Shown piece by piece: positions 8,989-16,150 of a stretch of DNA of 64,000 bases. Within the stretch, counting starts at the first letter, position 1; each line of letters begins with the position of its first letter. Both the position numbers and the translations under genes were made by a program. The notes beneath the pieces were generated by a model. That model had not been told where the DNA came from, did not search any database, and saw only the letters and a list, made by a program, of their open reading frames with translations. This DNA is from DASRFA01 sp035651755 (lineage in GTDB: Bacteria > Desulfobacterota > Binatia > UBA12015): positions 1 through 64,000 of the forward strand of contig DASRFA010000015.1 of the NCBI GenBank assembly GCA_035651755.1. Direction: 5' to 3'.

Positions 8989-10449
8989 ATGCGGTTCCGC
9001 AGCACCCTCGTCCTGGCGCTCCTCGTCGCCGCCGTCGGCGCGTATCTCTGGCTCGTCGAGCGCCCGGCGGTCGAGAAGGAGTCGGAGAAGAAGACCCTCC
9101 TGACGATCGACCGCGACAAGGTCTCGGGCATCGTCCTCGAGTACCCGGAGAGCCGGATCGAGCTCGCGAAGAAGGACGGCAACTGGCGCATCGTCGCCCC
9201 GCGCGATCTCGAAGCGGACCAGACCGTCGTCAAGAGCCTCCTCGGAGCGATCGCCGACGCCGAGCTCAAGAAGACGATCGACGAGAAGCCGGAGAGCCTC
9301 GCCCCCTTCGGCCTCGACAAGCCGGCGGCCACCGTCACGCTGACGCTCGAGGACGGCTCGCATCCGCCGAAGGTCTCGGTCGGAAAGACGACGCCGGTCG
9401 GCTACTCCGCCTATGCCCGGCGCGACGACGAGCCCGCGGTCCTGCTCACGACCGCCGCGTTCCACTCCGGCGTGAAGAAGGACCTGAAGGACCTCCGCGA
9501 CAAGACGGTGCTCACCTTCCAGGACGACGCCGTCCAGGAGCTGCGCATCCGCGCGGGCACGCAGCCCGAGGTCGTCCTGCGCAAGGAGGGCGACGGCTGG
9601 GTCCTCGTGCAGCCGAGCGCCGCCAAGGCGGACACGACCCAGGTACGCAGCTACCTCTCGACCCTGCGCGCCATGCGCGCGCTCGACTTCGTCGACGAGG
9701 ACAAGAGCCCGCCCGATCCGAAGTACGGGCTCACCCCGCCGCGGATCGTCGTGGCGGTCGTCGCGGGCGACAAGAAGGAGGAGCAGAAGCTGCTCGTCGG
9801 CGGCGCGTCGACCGATACGGCCAAGAAGGAGATCTACGTCGAGCGCGGCGAAGGCGGCTCGATCTTCACCGTCGGGGACTACCTCTTCACGTCGCTCGCG
9901 AAGAAGCCGTCCGACTTCCGCGACAAGACCGTCCTCGCCTTCGAGAAGGACAAGGTCGGCTCCGTGGTCGTGACCGACGCGAACGGCGGCTCCTACACGC
10001 TCGAGAAGAAGGACGGGAAGTGGACGGTGGCCGCCGCGGGCGAGGCCAAGCCGAAGGACATGATCATCGACCGCTTCGTCGACGACCTCCGCACGCTGAA
10101 GGGGGCGGACATCGCGAGCGAGGCGGGCGACGCGTCGCAGTTCGGGCTCGACAAGCCGGCGATCAAGATCGACGTCCGCGGCGCCGACGGCGGCGCGCTC
10201 GGGACGATCCTCGCCGCCCAGCGCGGCACCGGGCAGGAGAAGAAGCTCTACGTCGCCGCGGCCGGCGGGAAGACGGTCTACACGCTGAACGACTACGTCT
10301 TCCAGCGCATCGACAAGCGCCGAGCCGACTTCCTCGAGACGGCACCCGGGACCCCCGCCCCCGGCGCCAGCCCCGCCGCGGCCGGTGCGACCGCGGACGA
10401 CGACGACGGCGGCGATCTCGACGCGGACGGCGACGCCGACGCCGACTGA
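8989..10449 (+). CDS. DUF4340 domain protein
   Basis: A 486-residue protein starting at ATG 8989, 25 bases after the GldG-like gene. One N-terminal helix (STLVLALLVAAVGAYLWLV) anchors it, and the rest should lie in the periplasm. The body contains repeats of about 150 residues, each with a 'GLDKP' strand turn (FGLDKPAATVTL, FGLDKPAIKIDV, and a divergent YGLTPPRIVVAV) and a 'DFRDKTVL' type turn, which is the DUF4340 pattern. The C-terminus is acidic and low in complexity (DDDDGGDLDADGDADAD). It is a regular last gene of Gld-like operons with no known biochemical role. Confidence 0.88.
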   Translation: MRFRSTLVLALLVAAVGAYLWLVERPAVEKESEKKTLLTIDRDKVSGIVLEYPESRIELAKKDGNWRIVAPRDLEADQTVVKSLLGAIADAELKKTIDEKPESLAPFGLDKPAATVTLTLEDGSHPPKVSVGKTTPVGYSAYARRDDEPAVLLTTAAFHSGVKKDLKDLRDKTVLTFQDDAVQELRIRAGTQPEVVLRKEGDGWVLVQPSAAKADTTQVRSYLSTLRAMRALDFVDEDKSPPDPKYGLTPPRIVVAVVAGDKKEEQKLLVGGASTDTAKKEIYVERGEGGSIFTVGDYLFTSLAKKPSDFRDKTVLAFEKDKVGSVVVTDANGGSYTLEKKDGKWTVAAAGEAKPKDMIIDRFVDDLRTLKGADIASEAGDASQFGLDKPAIKIDVRGADGGALGTILAAQRGTGQEKKLYVAAAGGKTVYTLNDYVFQRIDKRRADFLETAPGTPAPGASPAAAGATADDDDGGDLDADGDADAD

Positions 10450-10515
10450 CTTCGGCCGCGCGTCCGTGCGCTCAGGGCGTCCGCGCACCAGCGCTCGCGC
10501 CAGGTCGGCGGCCGA

Positions 10516-11610
10516 TCAGCGGTGCGACGTCGACGTGAGGTCGCGCAGCTCCGCGAGAAGGCGATCGATCTCGGCGTCGGTACCGACCGAGATGCGGAGC
10601 GCGTCGGGCAGCGCGACGAAATGGCGGACGAGGACGCCGCGCTCCTTCAACGTCGCAGCCACGGGGCCCAAGGGCTCGCCCGGCCGGCGCGCGTAGACGT
10701 AGTTTGCCTGGGAGGGGACGACGGCGAAGCCGAGAGCGACGAGCTCACGCGTGAGCCGGTCGCGCGTCGCGCGAACCCGCGCGACGTGCTCGCGCATCGC
10801 GTCCTGGTCCTCGAGCGCGGCGAGGGCTCCCGCCTGCGCGAGCCGGCCGACGTTGTAGGAGTCCTTCACCTTCACGAGCTCGGCCGCGAGCTCCGGCGTC
10901 GTCGCGGCGAGCCCGACGCGCAGCCCGGCGAGCGAGTACGACTTCGAAAGCGTGCGCAGGACGACGACGTTCGGAAGCCGCCCGGCGAGCCCGATCGCGC
11001 TCTCGTCGGCGAAGTCGACGTAGGCCTCGTCCAGCACCACGATCGCCGACGGGTGCGCCTGCGCGAGCTCCGCGAGGCGCGCGGTCGCGACGGTGGTCCC
11101 GGAGGGCGCGTTGGGGTTGCAGACGAGGAGCATCCGCGCCTTCACCCGGAAGAGCTCCTCCGGCAGCGACCAGCTCGCGGGGAACGGGATCGTCACGCTG
11201 GCGCCGCCCTGGAGCGCGACCAGCGTCTCGTAGAGCGAGTACGTCGGCACCGGGAACGCGACCGCGTCGCCGGGCGCGACGGCCGCCCGCATGAGGAGCG
11301 TCAGAAGCTCGTCGGAGCCGTTGCCGACGACGATGCCGTCGGGGTCGACGCCGTAGAGCCCACCGGCCCGCTCGCGCAGCGCCCGCGCCGTCGGGTCGGG
11401 ATACAGGTGCAGGCGCTCGCACGCGTCCGCGATCGCGGCGCGGACGCGCGGCGACGGCGGATACGGGTTCTCGTTCGTGTTGAGCTTGATGACCGCGGGG
11501 TCGCTCGGCTGCTCGCCCGGAACGTAGCCGGCGAGCGCCGCGACGTCGGGGCGCACGAGGCTTCGCGCGGGCACGGCGCGGTCGCGACGGGCATCGGTTC
11601 TGGGATTCAT
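10516..11610 (-). CDS. hisC: Histidinol-phosphate aminotransferase
   Basis: A 364-residue class II PLP aminotransferase of histidine synthesis, converting imidazole-acetol phosphate to histidinol phosphate in the cytoplasm. The start is ATG 11608-11610. Family hallmarks are IKLNTNENPYPPSPRV, the PLP-site GNGSDELLTLLMRA, NPNAPSGT, LDEAYVDF and the Schiff-base lysine in LRTLSKSYSLAGLRVG, with a final ALRISVGTDAEIDRLL. No other his gene is nearby, so it stands alone. Some HisC homologues also act on aromatic substrates (tyrB- or cobC-like), which cannot be excluded. Confidence 0.93.
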   Translation of the reverse strand: MNPRTDARRDRAVPARSLVRPDVAALAGYVPGEQPSDPAVIKLNTNENPYPPSPRVRAAIADACERLHLYPDPTARALRERAGGLYGVDPDGIVVGNGSDELLTLLMRAAVAPGDAVAFPVPTYSLYETLVALQGGASVTIPFPASWSLPEELFRVKARMLLVCNPNAPSGTTVATARLAELAQAHPSAIVVLDEAYVDFADESAIGLAGRLPNVVVLRTLSKSYSLAGLRVGLAATTPELAAELVKVKDSYNVGRLAQAGALAALEDQDAMREHVARVRATRDRLTRELVALGFAVVPSQANYVYARRPGEPLGPVAATLKERGVLVRHFVALPDALRISVGTDAEIDRLLAELRDLTSTSHR

Positions 11611-11702
11611 GGGCGCGGGCTCTCCGGCGACCGCCGGCGGCTCGCGCCCGGCGCCTCAAGTGGAGGCGTGCCGCAACCGAACCTTCATCCGGACGGACGA
11701 AG

Positions 11703-11957
11703 ATGAAGCTCAACCTGACCTATAGCGCATACCGGGAGATGGAGCAGATCGCCGGAGCGCCCCTCCGCGAGATCGGCGAAGCCATCCTCGCGCTGGCCCA
11801 GGATCCGTTGCCGTCGGGCTACTCGGTCCTGGAAGGTCGCGGCGGTTGCTACTACCTGCCGATCGAGGGCTATTTCATCCTCTATCACGTCGGCCAGCGG
11901 GACGAGGGCGTGACCGTCCTCGGCGTGGTCGCCGAAGGCCGCCAGACCCTGCACTGA
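11703..11957 (+). CDS. RelE/ParE-like toxin, no antitoxin beside it
   Basis: An 84-residue protein starting at ATG 11703, divergent from hisC. It has the compact fold pattern of the RelE/ParE superfamily: an N-terminal helix pair (AYREMEQIAGAPLREIGEAIL), then strands GYSVLEGRGGCYYLP, YFILYHVGQRDEGVTVLGVV and a final helix start EGRQTL. Members block translation (RelE) or gyrase (ParE). Only 92 bases separate it from hisC and the 3' side holds hairpin repeats, so no antitoxin gene fits on either side. It may be an orphan, a chromosomally domesticated toxin, or partnered elsewhere. Confidence 0.68.
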   Translation: MKLNLTYSAYREMEQIAGAPLREIGEAILALAQDPLPSGYSVLEGRGGCYYLPIEGYFILYHVGQRDEGVTVLGVVAEGRQTLH

Positions 11958-11973
11958 TCTACCGAGGAGATGT

Positions 11974-12010
11974 CTCCCCTCGCCCCGTCGGGCAAAGCCC
12001 GCCGGGGCCC
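11974..12010. repeat. 37-bp hairpin repeat, copy 1
   Basis: The first of two identical 37-base copies. Its core pairs CCCCGTCGGGC with GCCCGCCGGGG around an AAA loop (11 pairs, one mismatch). It lies just after the toxin-like gene, in the region between that gene and the convergent lytic transglycosylase gene, so it could end transcription, although there is no T run. Confidence 0.8.
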
Positions 12011-12032
12011 GAGTCATCGCACGAGGGGATCG

Positions 12033-12069
12033 CTCCCCTCGCCCCGTCGGGCAAAGCCCGCCGGGGCCC
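12033..12069. repeat. 37-bp hairpin repeat, copy 2
   Basis: A perfect copy of the element at 11974-12010, with 59 bases from start to start. The 22 bases between the copies do not match the repeat. After it come 64 bases of GC-rich sequence before the stop of the convergent gene at 12134, including a CGCGCGAGGCGCGCG palindrome-like stretch. Confidence 0.8.
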
Positions 12070-12133
12070 CACTCCCCGCGGGCTCGCTTCGCTCGGCCGC
12101 GCGCGAGGCGCGCGGATCTCCTCGAAGGTACGA

Positions 12134-13168
12134 TCAGATCGCCGAGCGCGCGGCGACGCCGTCGTCGCGCTGCCAGGCGGCGTACTGGACGCGGAAGCGC
12201 TCGCTCGTCCCCTGTGGCAGGCGGATCGGGTAACCCTGCGGCATGCTCGGCACGACGCCCGTCCGGAGCGACGGGTTCAGGTCCGCCACCACCGCGCGGC
12301 TGCTGCCGCAAAGGGTGGCGATCGTCGCGACGTCGAGCCGTTTCCGGACGACCACGGTGTCGTAGCGGAGCGGCTCCGAGCGATCGATGTCGGTCAGGCC
12401 GTAGTTCTCGGGGCGACTCGCGATGAGCGCGGTCGCGAGCACCTTCGGAACGTAGGCTCGCGTCGTCCCGGGCAGGAGGCCGCGGTCGGCGAGCTTCCAG
12501 AAGTCCGCGCCCGGGATGCGGGCGAGCGCGCGCTCGATCGGCATCGGGCCTGCGTTGTACGCGGCGATGGCAAGGTCCCAGCTCTCGAAGCGCTCGTAGA
12601 GGTCGCGCAGGAGGCGGGCGGCGGCGCGCGAGGCCTTCTCGGGGTCGCGCCGCTCGTCGATGTCGCGGGTCACGATGAGGCCGTAGCGCTTCGCGGTTCC
12701 GGCCGTGAACTGCCAGAGCCCGACGGTGCCGCCGCCCACCGCGTCGTGTGAGAAATTGCTCTCGATGATCGGCAGGTACGCCAGCTCGACCGGGACGCCC
12801 TGGCGCTGGAACTCGCGCTCGATCATGTCGAGGTAGCGGCCGCTCCGGGCGAGCCCGCTCCGCAGGCGGCCGACCATCTCGCGCTTGAGGCGGGAGGCGT
12901 GCGAGACCACCTGCGGATGCTCGCCGGTCGGCCAGAGTCTGGCTTGCCCGGCCAGGAACCGCTCGGCCGCGTCGTTTCCGAGCGCGTCGTCCGACGCGGC
13001 GAGATCGAGATCTTCGGTGGGATCGGGCGCGACCAGCGGCGACTCGTCCGGCTGGCGAAGCGCCCACATCACCTCGGGATGGCCGACGCCCCCCTGCCGC
13101 ACAGCCGCATTTCCGCACCCCCAAGCGAGCGAAAGTAGTGCCACGGCCACAGCTCTTTGGACTCGCAT
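12134..13168 (-). CDS. Lytic transglycosylase, MltD-like (SLT domain)
   Basis: A 344-residue exported murein hydrolase. The ATG at 13166-13168 has a good GAGGAGG ribosome site about six bases upstream. The N-terminus is a signal sequence (RAVAVALLSLAWGCG) whose Cys may be lipidated, though the box is imperfect. The SLT domain spans about residues 110-265: VPVELAYLPIIESNFS carries the catalytic Glu, followed by GTVGLWQFTAGTAKRYGL and WDLAIAAYNAGP. It cleaves peptidoglycan glycan strands in the periplasm with formation of anhydromuramyl ends. No LysM repeat is present, although residues after 280 (LDVATIATLCGSSRAVVADLNP) look like a degenerate one. A second, longer homologue lies at 27813-29411. 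Confidence 0.87.
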   Translation of the reverse strand: MRVQRAVAVALLSLAWGCGNAAVRQGGVGHPEVMWALRQPDESPLVAPDPTEDLDLAASDDALGNDAAERFLAGQARLWPTGEHPQVVSHASRLKREMVGRLRSGLARSGRYLDMIEREFQRQGVPVELAYLPIIESNFSHDAVGGGTVGLWQFTAGTAKRYGLIVTRDIDERRDPEKASRAAARLLRDLYERFESWDLAIAAYNAGPMPIERALARIPGADFWKLADRGLLPGTTRAYVPKVLATALIASRPENYGLTDIDRSEPLRYDTVVVRKRLDVATIATLCGSSRAVVADLNPSLRTGVVPSMPQGYPIRLPQGTSERFRVQYAAWQRDDGVAARSAI

Positions 13169-13584
13169 GCGCGCCTCCTCGGGCTGATCCGGCCGAGTGC
13201 TCGGCCACGGCGTGGCCTGGAGCCCCCCGGCGTTCCTGTCTTGCTTCCGCCGTCTCGAGCGGACGCGCCGGGCCGTGATCGGTTCCCCCCGAAGGACGAC
13301 CCCCCGCCCCCGTTCGGACGGGCGACGTTAGGCCAAAACCCTCCGCGGTGTCAACCCGACGCCCGAGGGGCACATATAGACGAGGGCAGCCCGGCGAATC
13401 TAACAGACGACGCTGGGACGCCCGTGGACGAGCCGTTGGCGGGCCGCCCCGGCCCGGAGAAGAGCCGCGCGCGCCCGCTCGGGCCGTCCCGGCGGGAATC
13501 GGATGCGCGCCGTGGGCCTCTTGAGCCGGAGCTCGCATGGCGAAGCCGCGTCGAATGCGCCTGCAGCCGCCCTGAGCCGCGCTC
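13169..13584. other. Gene-free stretch upstream of the lytic transglycosylase
   Basis: About 415 bases without a convincing gene. On the minus strand there is a TTGACA -35 box (13349-13354) with TAACGT 18 bases downstream (13325-13330), a weak promoter candidate for the lytic transglycosylase, giving a leader of about 150 bases. That leader contains a small hairpin near 13312 (CCCGTCCGAACGGG). The part from about 13400 to 13584 is GC-rich and I see nothing in it. Confidence 0.35.
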
Positions 13585-13834
13585 GTGCTCCTGCTGCCGC
13601 TCGTGCTCGGCGCCGGGTGCGCCGACGAAGGCTCGACGGCGGCGGCGGGGGACAGGGGGCCGCGGGCGATTTCGCGACCGTCCAGCGCGAAATCTGCGAT
13701 GCCGAATGCACGAGCGCGGTCCGAGCTCGGCCTCCTACGACCAGCTCGTGAACGTCGACCCGACGACCCGGCCGCGAGAGCCGCGGGTCTGGATCGCCGC
13801 GGGCGCCTTGCGGGAGCCCGCTCGCGCGCAGTAG
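13585..13834 (+). pseudogene. Broken lipoprotein gene (frameshifted remnant)
   Basis: Three reading frames in turn give pieces of one plausible exported protein. From GTG 13585 the frame reads LLLPLVLGAGCADEG, a lipoprotein signal with lipobox LGAGC. At the G runs near 13640-13665 the sense moves to a second frame with AGDFATVQREICDAECTSA (about 13653-13718). From about 13727 a third frame has SASYDQLVNVDPTTRP, ending at a stop at 13832. The second and third pieces resemble the Cys-containing 'CTSCH... SYDNLVNV' region of haem-less cytochrome-like lipoproteins, but the middle part with the CxxCH is missing. This suggests a decayed gene; an assembly error in the G runs is possible. Confidence 0.4.
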
Positions 13835-13876
13835 GGCACCCCTGCTGGCGCGCGCAGCGCGCCCACGGAGGTCGCG

Positions 13877-14428
13877 ATGTCGGACATCCAGATCCTGTCG
13901 CCGGTCGCCCTCGGCCCCGCCGAGACGAAGCCGCTCGCCGCCCGGCTGCCGAGCCTCCGGGGGAAGCGTCTCGGCATCCGGCGCGATCACACCTGGCGAT
14001 CGTTCGAGGTCTTCGCCGACGAGCTCGGACGGCTCGCGAACGACCGGCTCGGGGTGGCGGACGTCGTGATGTTCGACCCCGAGTCGCGCATCGGGACGCC
14101 CGAGCGCGAGAGCGACAAGGTCGCCGAGTTCGCGCGCGGGGTCGACGCGGCGGTGGTCGGCCTCGGCACTTGAGGGTCGTGCACGTCGTGGAGTGTCCAC
14201 GACACCGTCATCTGCGAGAACGCCGGCGTCCCGGCCGTCGTCGTCGTGACCGAGGTGTTCGCGAACCTCGCGGTGCAGGCCGCGAGAGCGCGCGGCTACG
14301 CCGATCTCCCGACGCTCGTCCTGCCACATCCGATGGAGACGCGACCGGCCGATGAGATCGTCGCGATCGCGCGGGCGCGCTTCGAGGACATCGTCGCGCT
14401 CCTCGCCGAGGAGGCGCCGTCGCGCTAG
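13877..14428 (+). CDS. UGSC-family selenoprotein (Sec at in-frame TGA)
   Basis: A 183-residue protein if TGA 14171-14173 is read as selenocysteine (residue 99). It starts at ATG 13877 with a GGAGG site six bases upstream. The frame is coding on both sides of the TGA: before it EFARGVDAAVVGLGT, after it GSCTSWSVHDTVICENAGVP and then VVVVTEVFANLAVQAARARG, ending at TAG 14426-14428. The junction therefore reads T-U-G-S-C, the motif that names the UGSC (seleno)protein family, where Cys-containing relatives have CGSC. A Sec/Cys pair of this kind suggests a redox or thiol/selenol-based reaction; the function is unknown. A hairpin of bacterial SECIS type follows the TGA. No sel genes are in the window. 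Confidence 0.85.
14171..14203 (+). promoter_or_regulatory. Bacterial SECIS-like hairpin after the Sec codon
   Basis: After TGA (14171-14173) come 11 bases, then GTCGTGGA (14185-14192) pairing perfectly with TCCACGAC (14196-14203). The apical loop is GTG, or AGTGT if the last A-U pair is open. The loop begins about 20 bases after the UGA and has a G in its first two positions, both features of bacterial SECIS elements that bind SelB. The hairpin lies inside the coding region, as is normal in bacteria. Confidence 0.7.
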
Positions 14429-14510
14429 CGCGTCCGCGCTGGCATCCCGGCGCTCGCGTCCCGATGGCGCGCGCCTTGACCGGTCGGGCAGCCGCGCCCA
14501 TGCTCGGCGC

Positions 14511-15623
14511 ATGGCGCGCGGCACGCTCGTGTCGGAGGTGACGTCGGTCGCGGACGACCCCCTCGCCGTCTTCGAGCTCGTCGAGAAGCAGGGCTGGGGC
14601 GACGGGCTGCCCGTCATCCCGCCGACGGAGGAGCGCGTCCAGGCGATGCTCGATGCGACGCCGTTCCCGCCCGATCACGTCGTCGGCGTGGTCGAGCCCC
14701 GCCGCGGCGAGGCGACGGTCGAGAAGATCGCCGTGAGCGCCGTCCTGGCAGGCTGCGCGCCGCAGTCGCTGCCGGCGGTGATCGCCGCGGTGGAAGCGGT
14801 GACGCAGCCCGAGTTCAACCTCTACGCCGTCAACACGACGACCTGCTGCGCCACCCCGGCCGTCATGATCAACGGCCCGGCGCGCCACGCGCTGGGCATC
14901 GAGTGCGGCTACTCGTGCCTCGGCCACAACGGGCGCGCGAACGCGACGATCGGCCGCGCGCTGCGCCTCGTCCTGCGGAACGTCGGCGGCTCGATCCCGG
15001 GCGCGGTCACCAAATCGTGCTTCGGCCAGCCGGGCCGCGTGTCGCTCTGCTTCGGCGAGTGGGAGGAGCGGAGCCCGTGGGCGCCGTTCCACGTGCGGCG
15101 CGGCTTCGAGCCGTCGGACAGCGTCGTCACGGTGACCTGCGCGACCGGCACGCAGGACATCGCCGACGTCTTCGCGGAGGCCGGCGAGGACCTCGTCCGC
15201 GTGCTCGCGCACGGAATCGACTGGATCGGGAACAACAAGGTCCTCGTCCCGCAGGACAAGGGTGACATGCTGCTCCTCCTCTGTCCCGACTTCGCGTACA
15301 AGATCGCGCGCGACGGCTTCTCGGTCGAGGACGTCCAGCGCATGCTCTTCGCGTGGACGCGAACGCCGATCGACCGCTGGCCGAAGAGCTACTGGCCGAA
15401 GCTCGAGATGCGCGGGTACGTCGAGAGCGACGGGACGGTCCCGCTCGCCGCACGCCCCGAGCAGTTCCTGATCGCGGTCGCGGGCGGCGAGTCGGGCCAC
15501 CACGCGGTGTACTTCTGCACCTTCGGGCTCACCTGGACGGTGAGCCGATCGTTCACGCTGGAGGGCGCTTCGGACGCCGGTGCGGAGTTCTGCGAGCTTC
15601 CGAGCCGTCCGGAGGAGGCGTGA
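14511..15623 (+). CDS. Conserved cysteine-rich protein, partner of the UGSC selenoprotein
   Basis: A 370-residue cytoplasmic protein of unknown function. I chose ATG 14511 because conserved-looking sequence starts soon after (DPLAVFELVEKQGWGDGLPV). It has no signal peptide or membrane segment. Cysteines cluster: C82 in AVLAGCAPQS, C112-C113 in NTTTCCATPAVMINGP, C132 and C136 in ECGYSCLGHNGRANATIGRA, then C170 and C180. This Gly/Asn-rich centre looks like an active or metal/cofactor site. It begins 82 bases after the selenoprotein and is followed by an overlapping exported-protein gene. I believe I have seen such proteins beside UGSC genes, but I know no assigned activity. Confidence 0.8.
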   Translation: MARGTLVSEVTSVADDPLAVFELVEKQGWGDGLPVIPPTEERVQAMLDATPFPPDHVVGVVEPRRGEATVEKIAVSAVLAGCAPQSLPAVIAAVEAVTQPEFNLYAVNTTTCCATPAVMINGPARHALGIECGYSCLGHNGRANATIGRALRLVLRNVGGSIPGAVTKSCFGQPGRVSLCFGEWEERSPWAPFHVRRGFEPSDSVVTVTCATGTQDIADVFAEAGEDLVRVLAHGIDWIGNNKVLVPQDKGDMLLLLCPDFAYKIARDGFSVEDVQRMLFAWTRTPIDRWPKSYWPKLEMRGYVESDGTVPLAARPEQFLIAVAGGESGHHAVYFCTFGLTWTVSRSFTLEGASDAGAEFCELPSRPEEA

Positions 15624-16150
15624 GCCGGACGCCCCGGCTCGCCGCGGCGCTCCTCGCCGTCACGCTCTGCTCGCGTGCATTTCCCGCGGCCGCCGACCCG
15701 GTGCGCGACACCCTCCCCTTCCGCATCGTGCACGGCCGACCACAGTTCACCTCGGGAGACGAGACCGCGGTCTACTTCTGGTTCCAGGGCGGGCGGCTCC
15801 GGCTGCGCGTCACGGCGGACGCCGAGCGGTCGCACAAGGTGGAGGGCGAGCTCCGGACGAGCAACGCCGGCGCGTTCGAGGACGTGACGCCGCTCTCGGA
15901 GAACCTCCGCATCCGCCAGCCGCGGCCCGGGAAGCTCCTCTTCGACGTCCGCACGCGCGACGCCGAGGAAGGCTTCGACGTCACGCTGGCGGGCGACTAC
16001 AACCAGGTGACGGTGGACCTCCTGGTCGACGGCGAGCGCCGTCCGGGCGTGTTCCGGATCGGCGAGAACAAGCGCTCGCCGTCCGGCCTGCCGGCCCGCC
16101 TCGACCTTCGCAACGCGGACTCCTCGTGGATCGAGCGCTTCGGATTCTGA
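15620..16150 (+). CDS. Exported protein, unknown, coupled to the UGSC partner
   Basis: A 176-residue protein. The GTG at 15620 overlaps the previous stop (GTGA), a clear coupling signal. It has a signal peptide (RLAAALLAVTLCSRAFPAAA, cleavage before DPVRD) and a mature part of about 150 residues rich in beta strands, with FRIVHGRPQFTSGDETAVYF, FQGGRLRLRVTA and YNQVTVDLLVDGERRPG. There is no Cys in the mature part. I do not recognise the family. It probably works in the periplasm; whether it functions with the selenoprotein is inferred from gene overlap only. Confidence 0.68.
   Translation: MSRTPRLAAALLAVTLCSRAFPAAADPVRDTLPFRIVHGRPQFTSGDETAVYFWFQGGRLRLRVTADAERSHKVEGELRTSNAGAFEDVTPLSENLRIRQPRPGKLLFDVRTRDAEEGFDVTLAGDYNQVTVDLLVDGERRPGVFRIGENKRSPSGLPARLDLRNADSSWIERFGF

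Noticed and set aside
11974..12069. A CRISPR array
   Set aside because: Only two copies with a 22-base gap, a strong internal hairpin and no cas gene nearby.
11970..12233. An 87-codon frame covering both 37-bp repeats
   Set aside because: It owes its length to the repeat sequence and GC content, and gives a repetitive product with no recognisable feature.
13877..14173. A 98-residue protein ending at TGA 14171-14173, and a separate 60-residue gene at 14246
   Set aside because: The two are in the same frame, the region between is coding in style, and the TGA stands in a T-U-G-S-C context with a SECIS-like hairpin, so a single selenoprotein explains both better.
13400..14617. A 405-codon minus-strand frame across the selenoprotein locus
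   Set aside because: The product is Arg-rich and has no motif; the plus-strand frames carry the family sequences.
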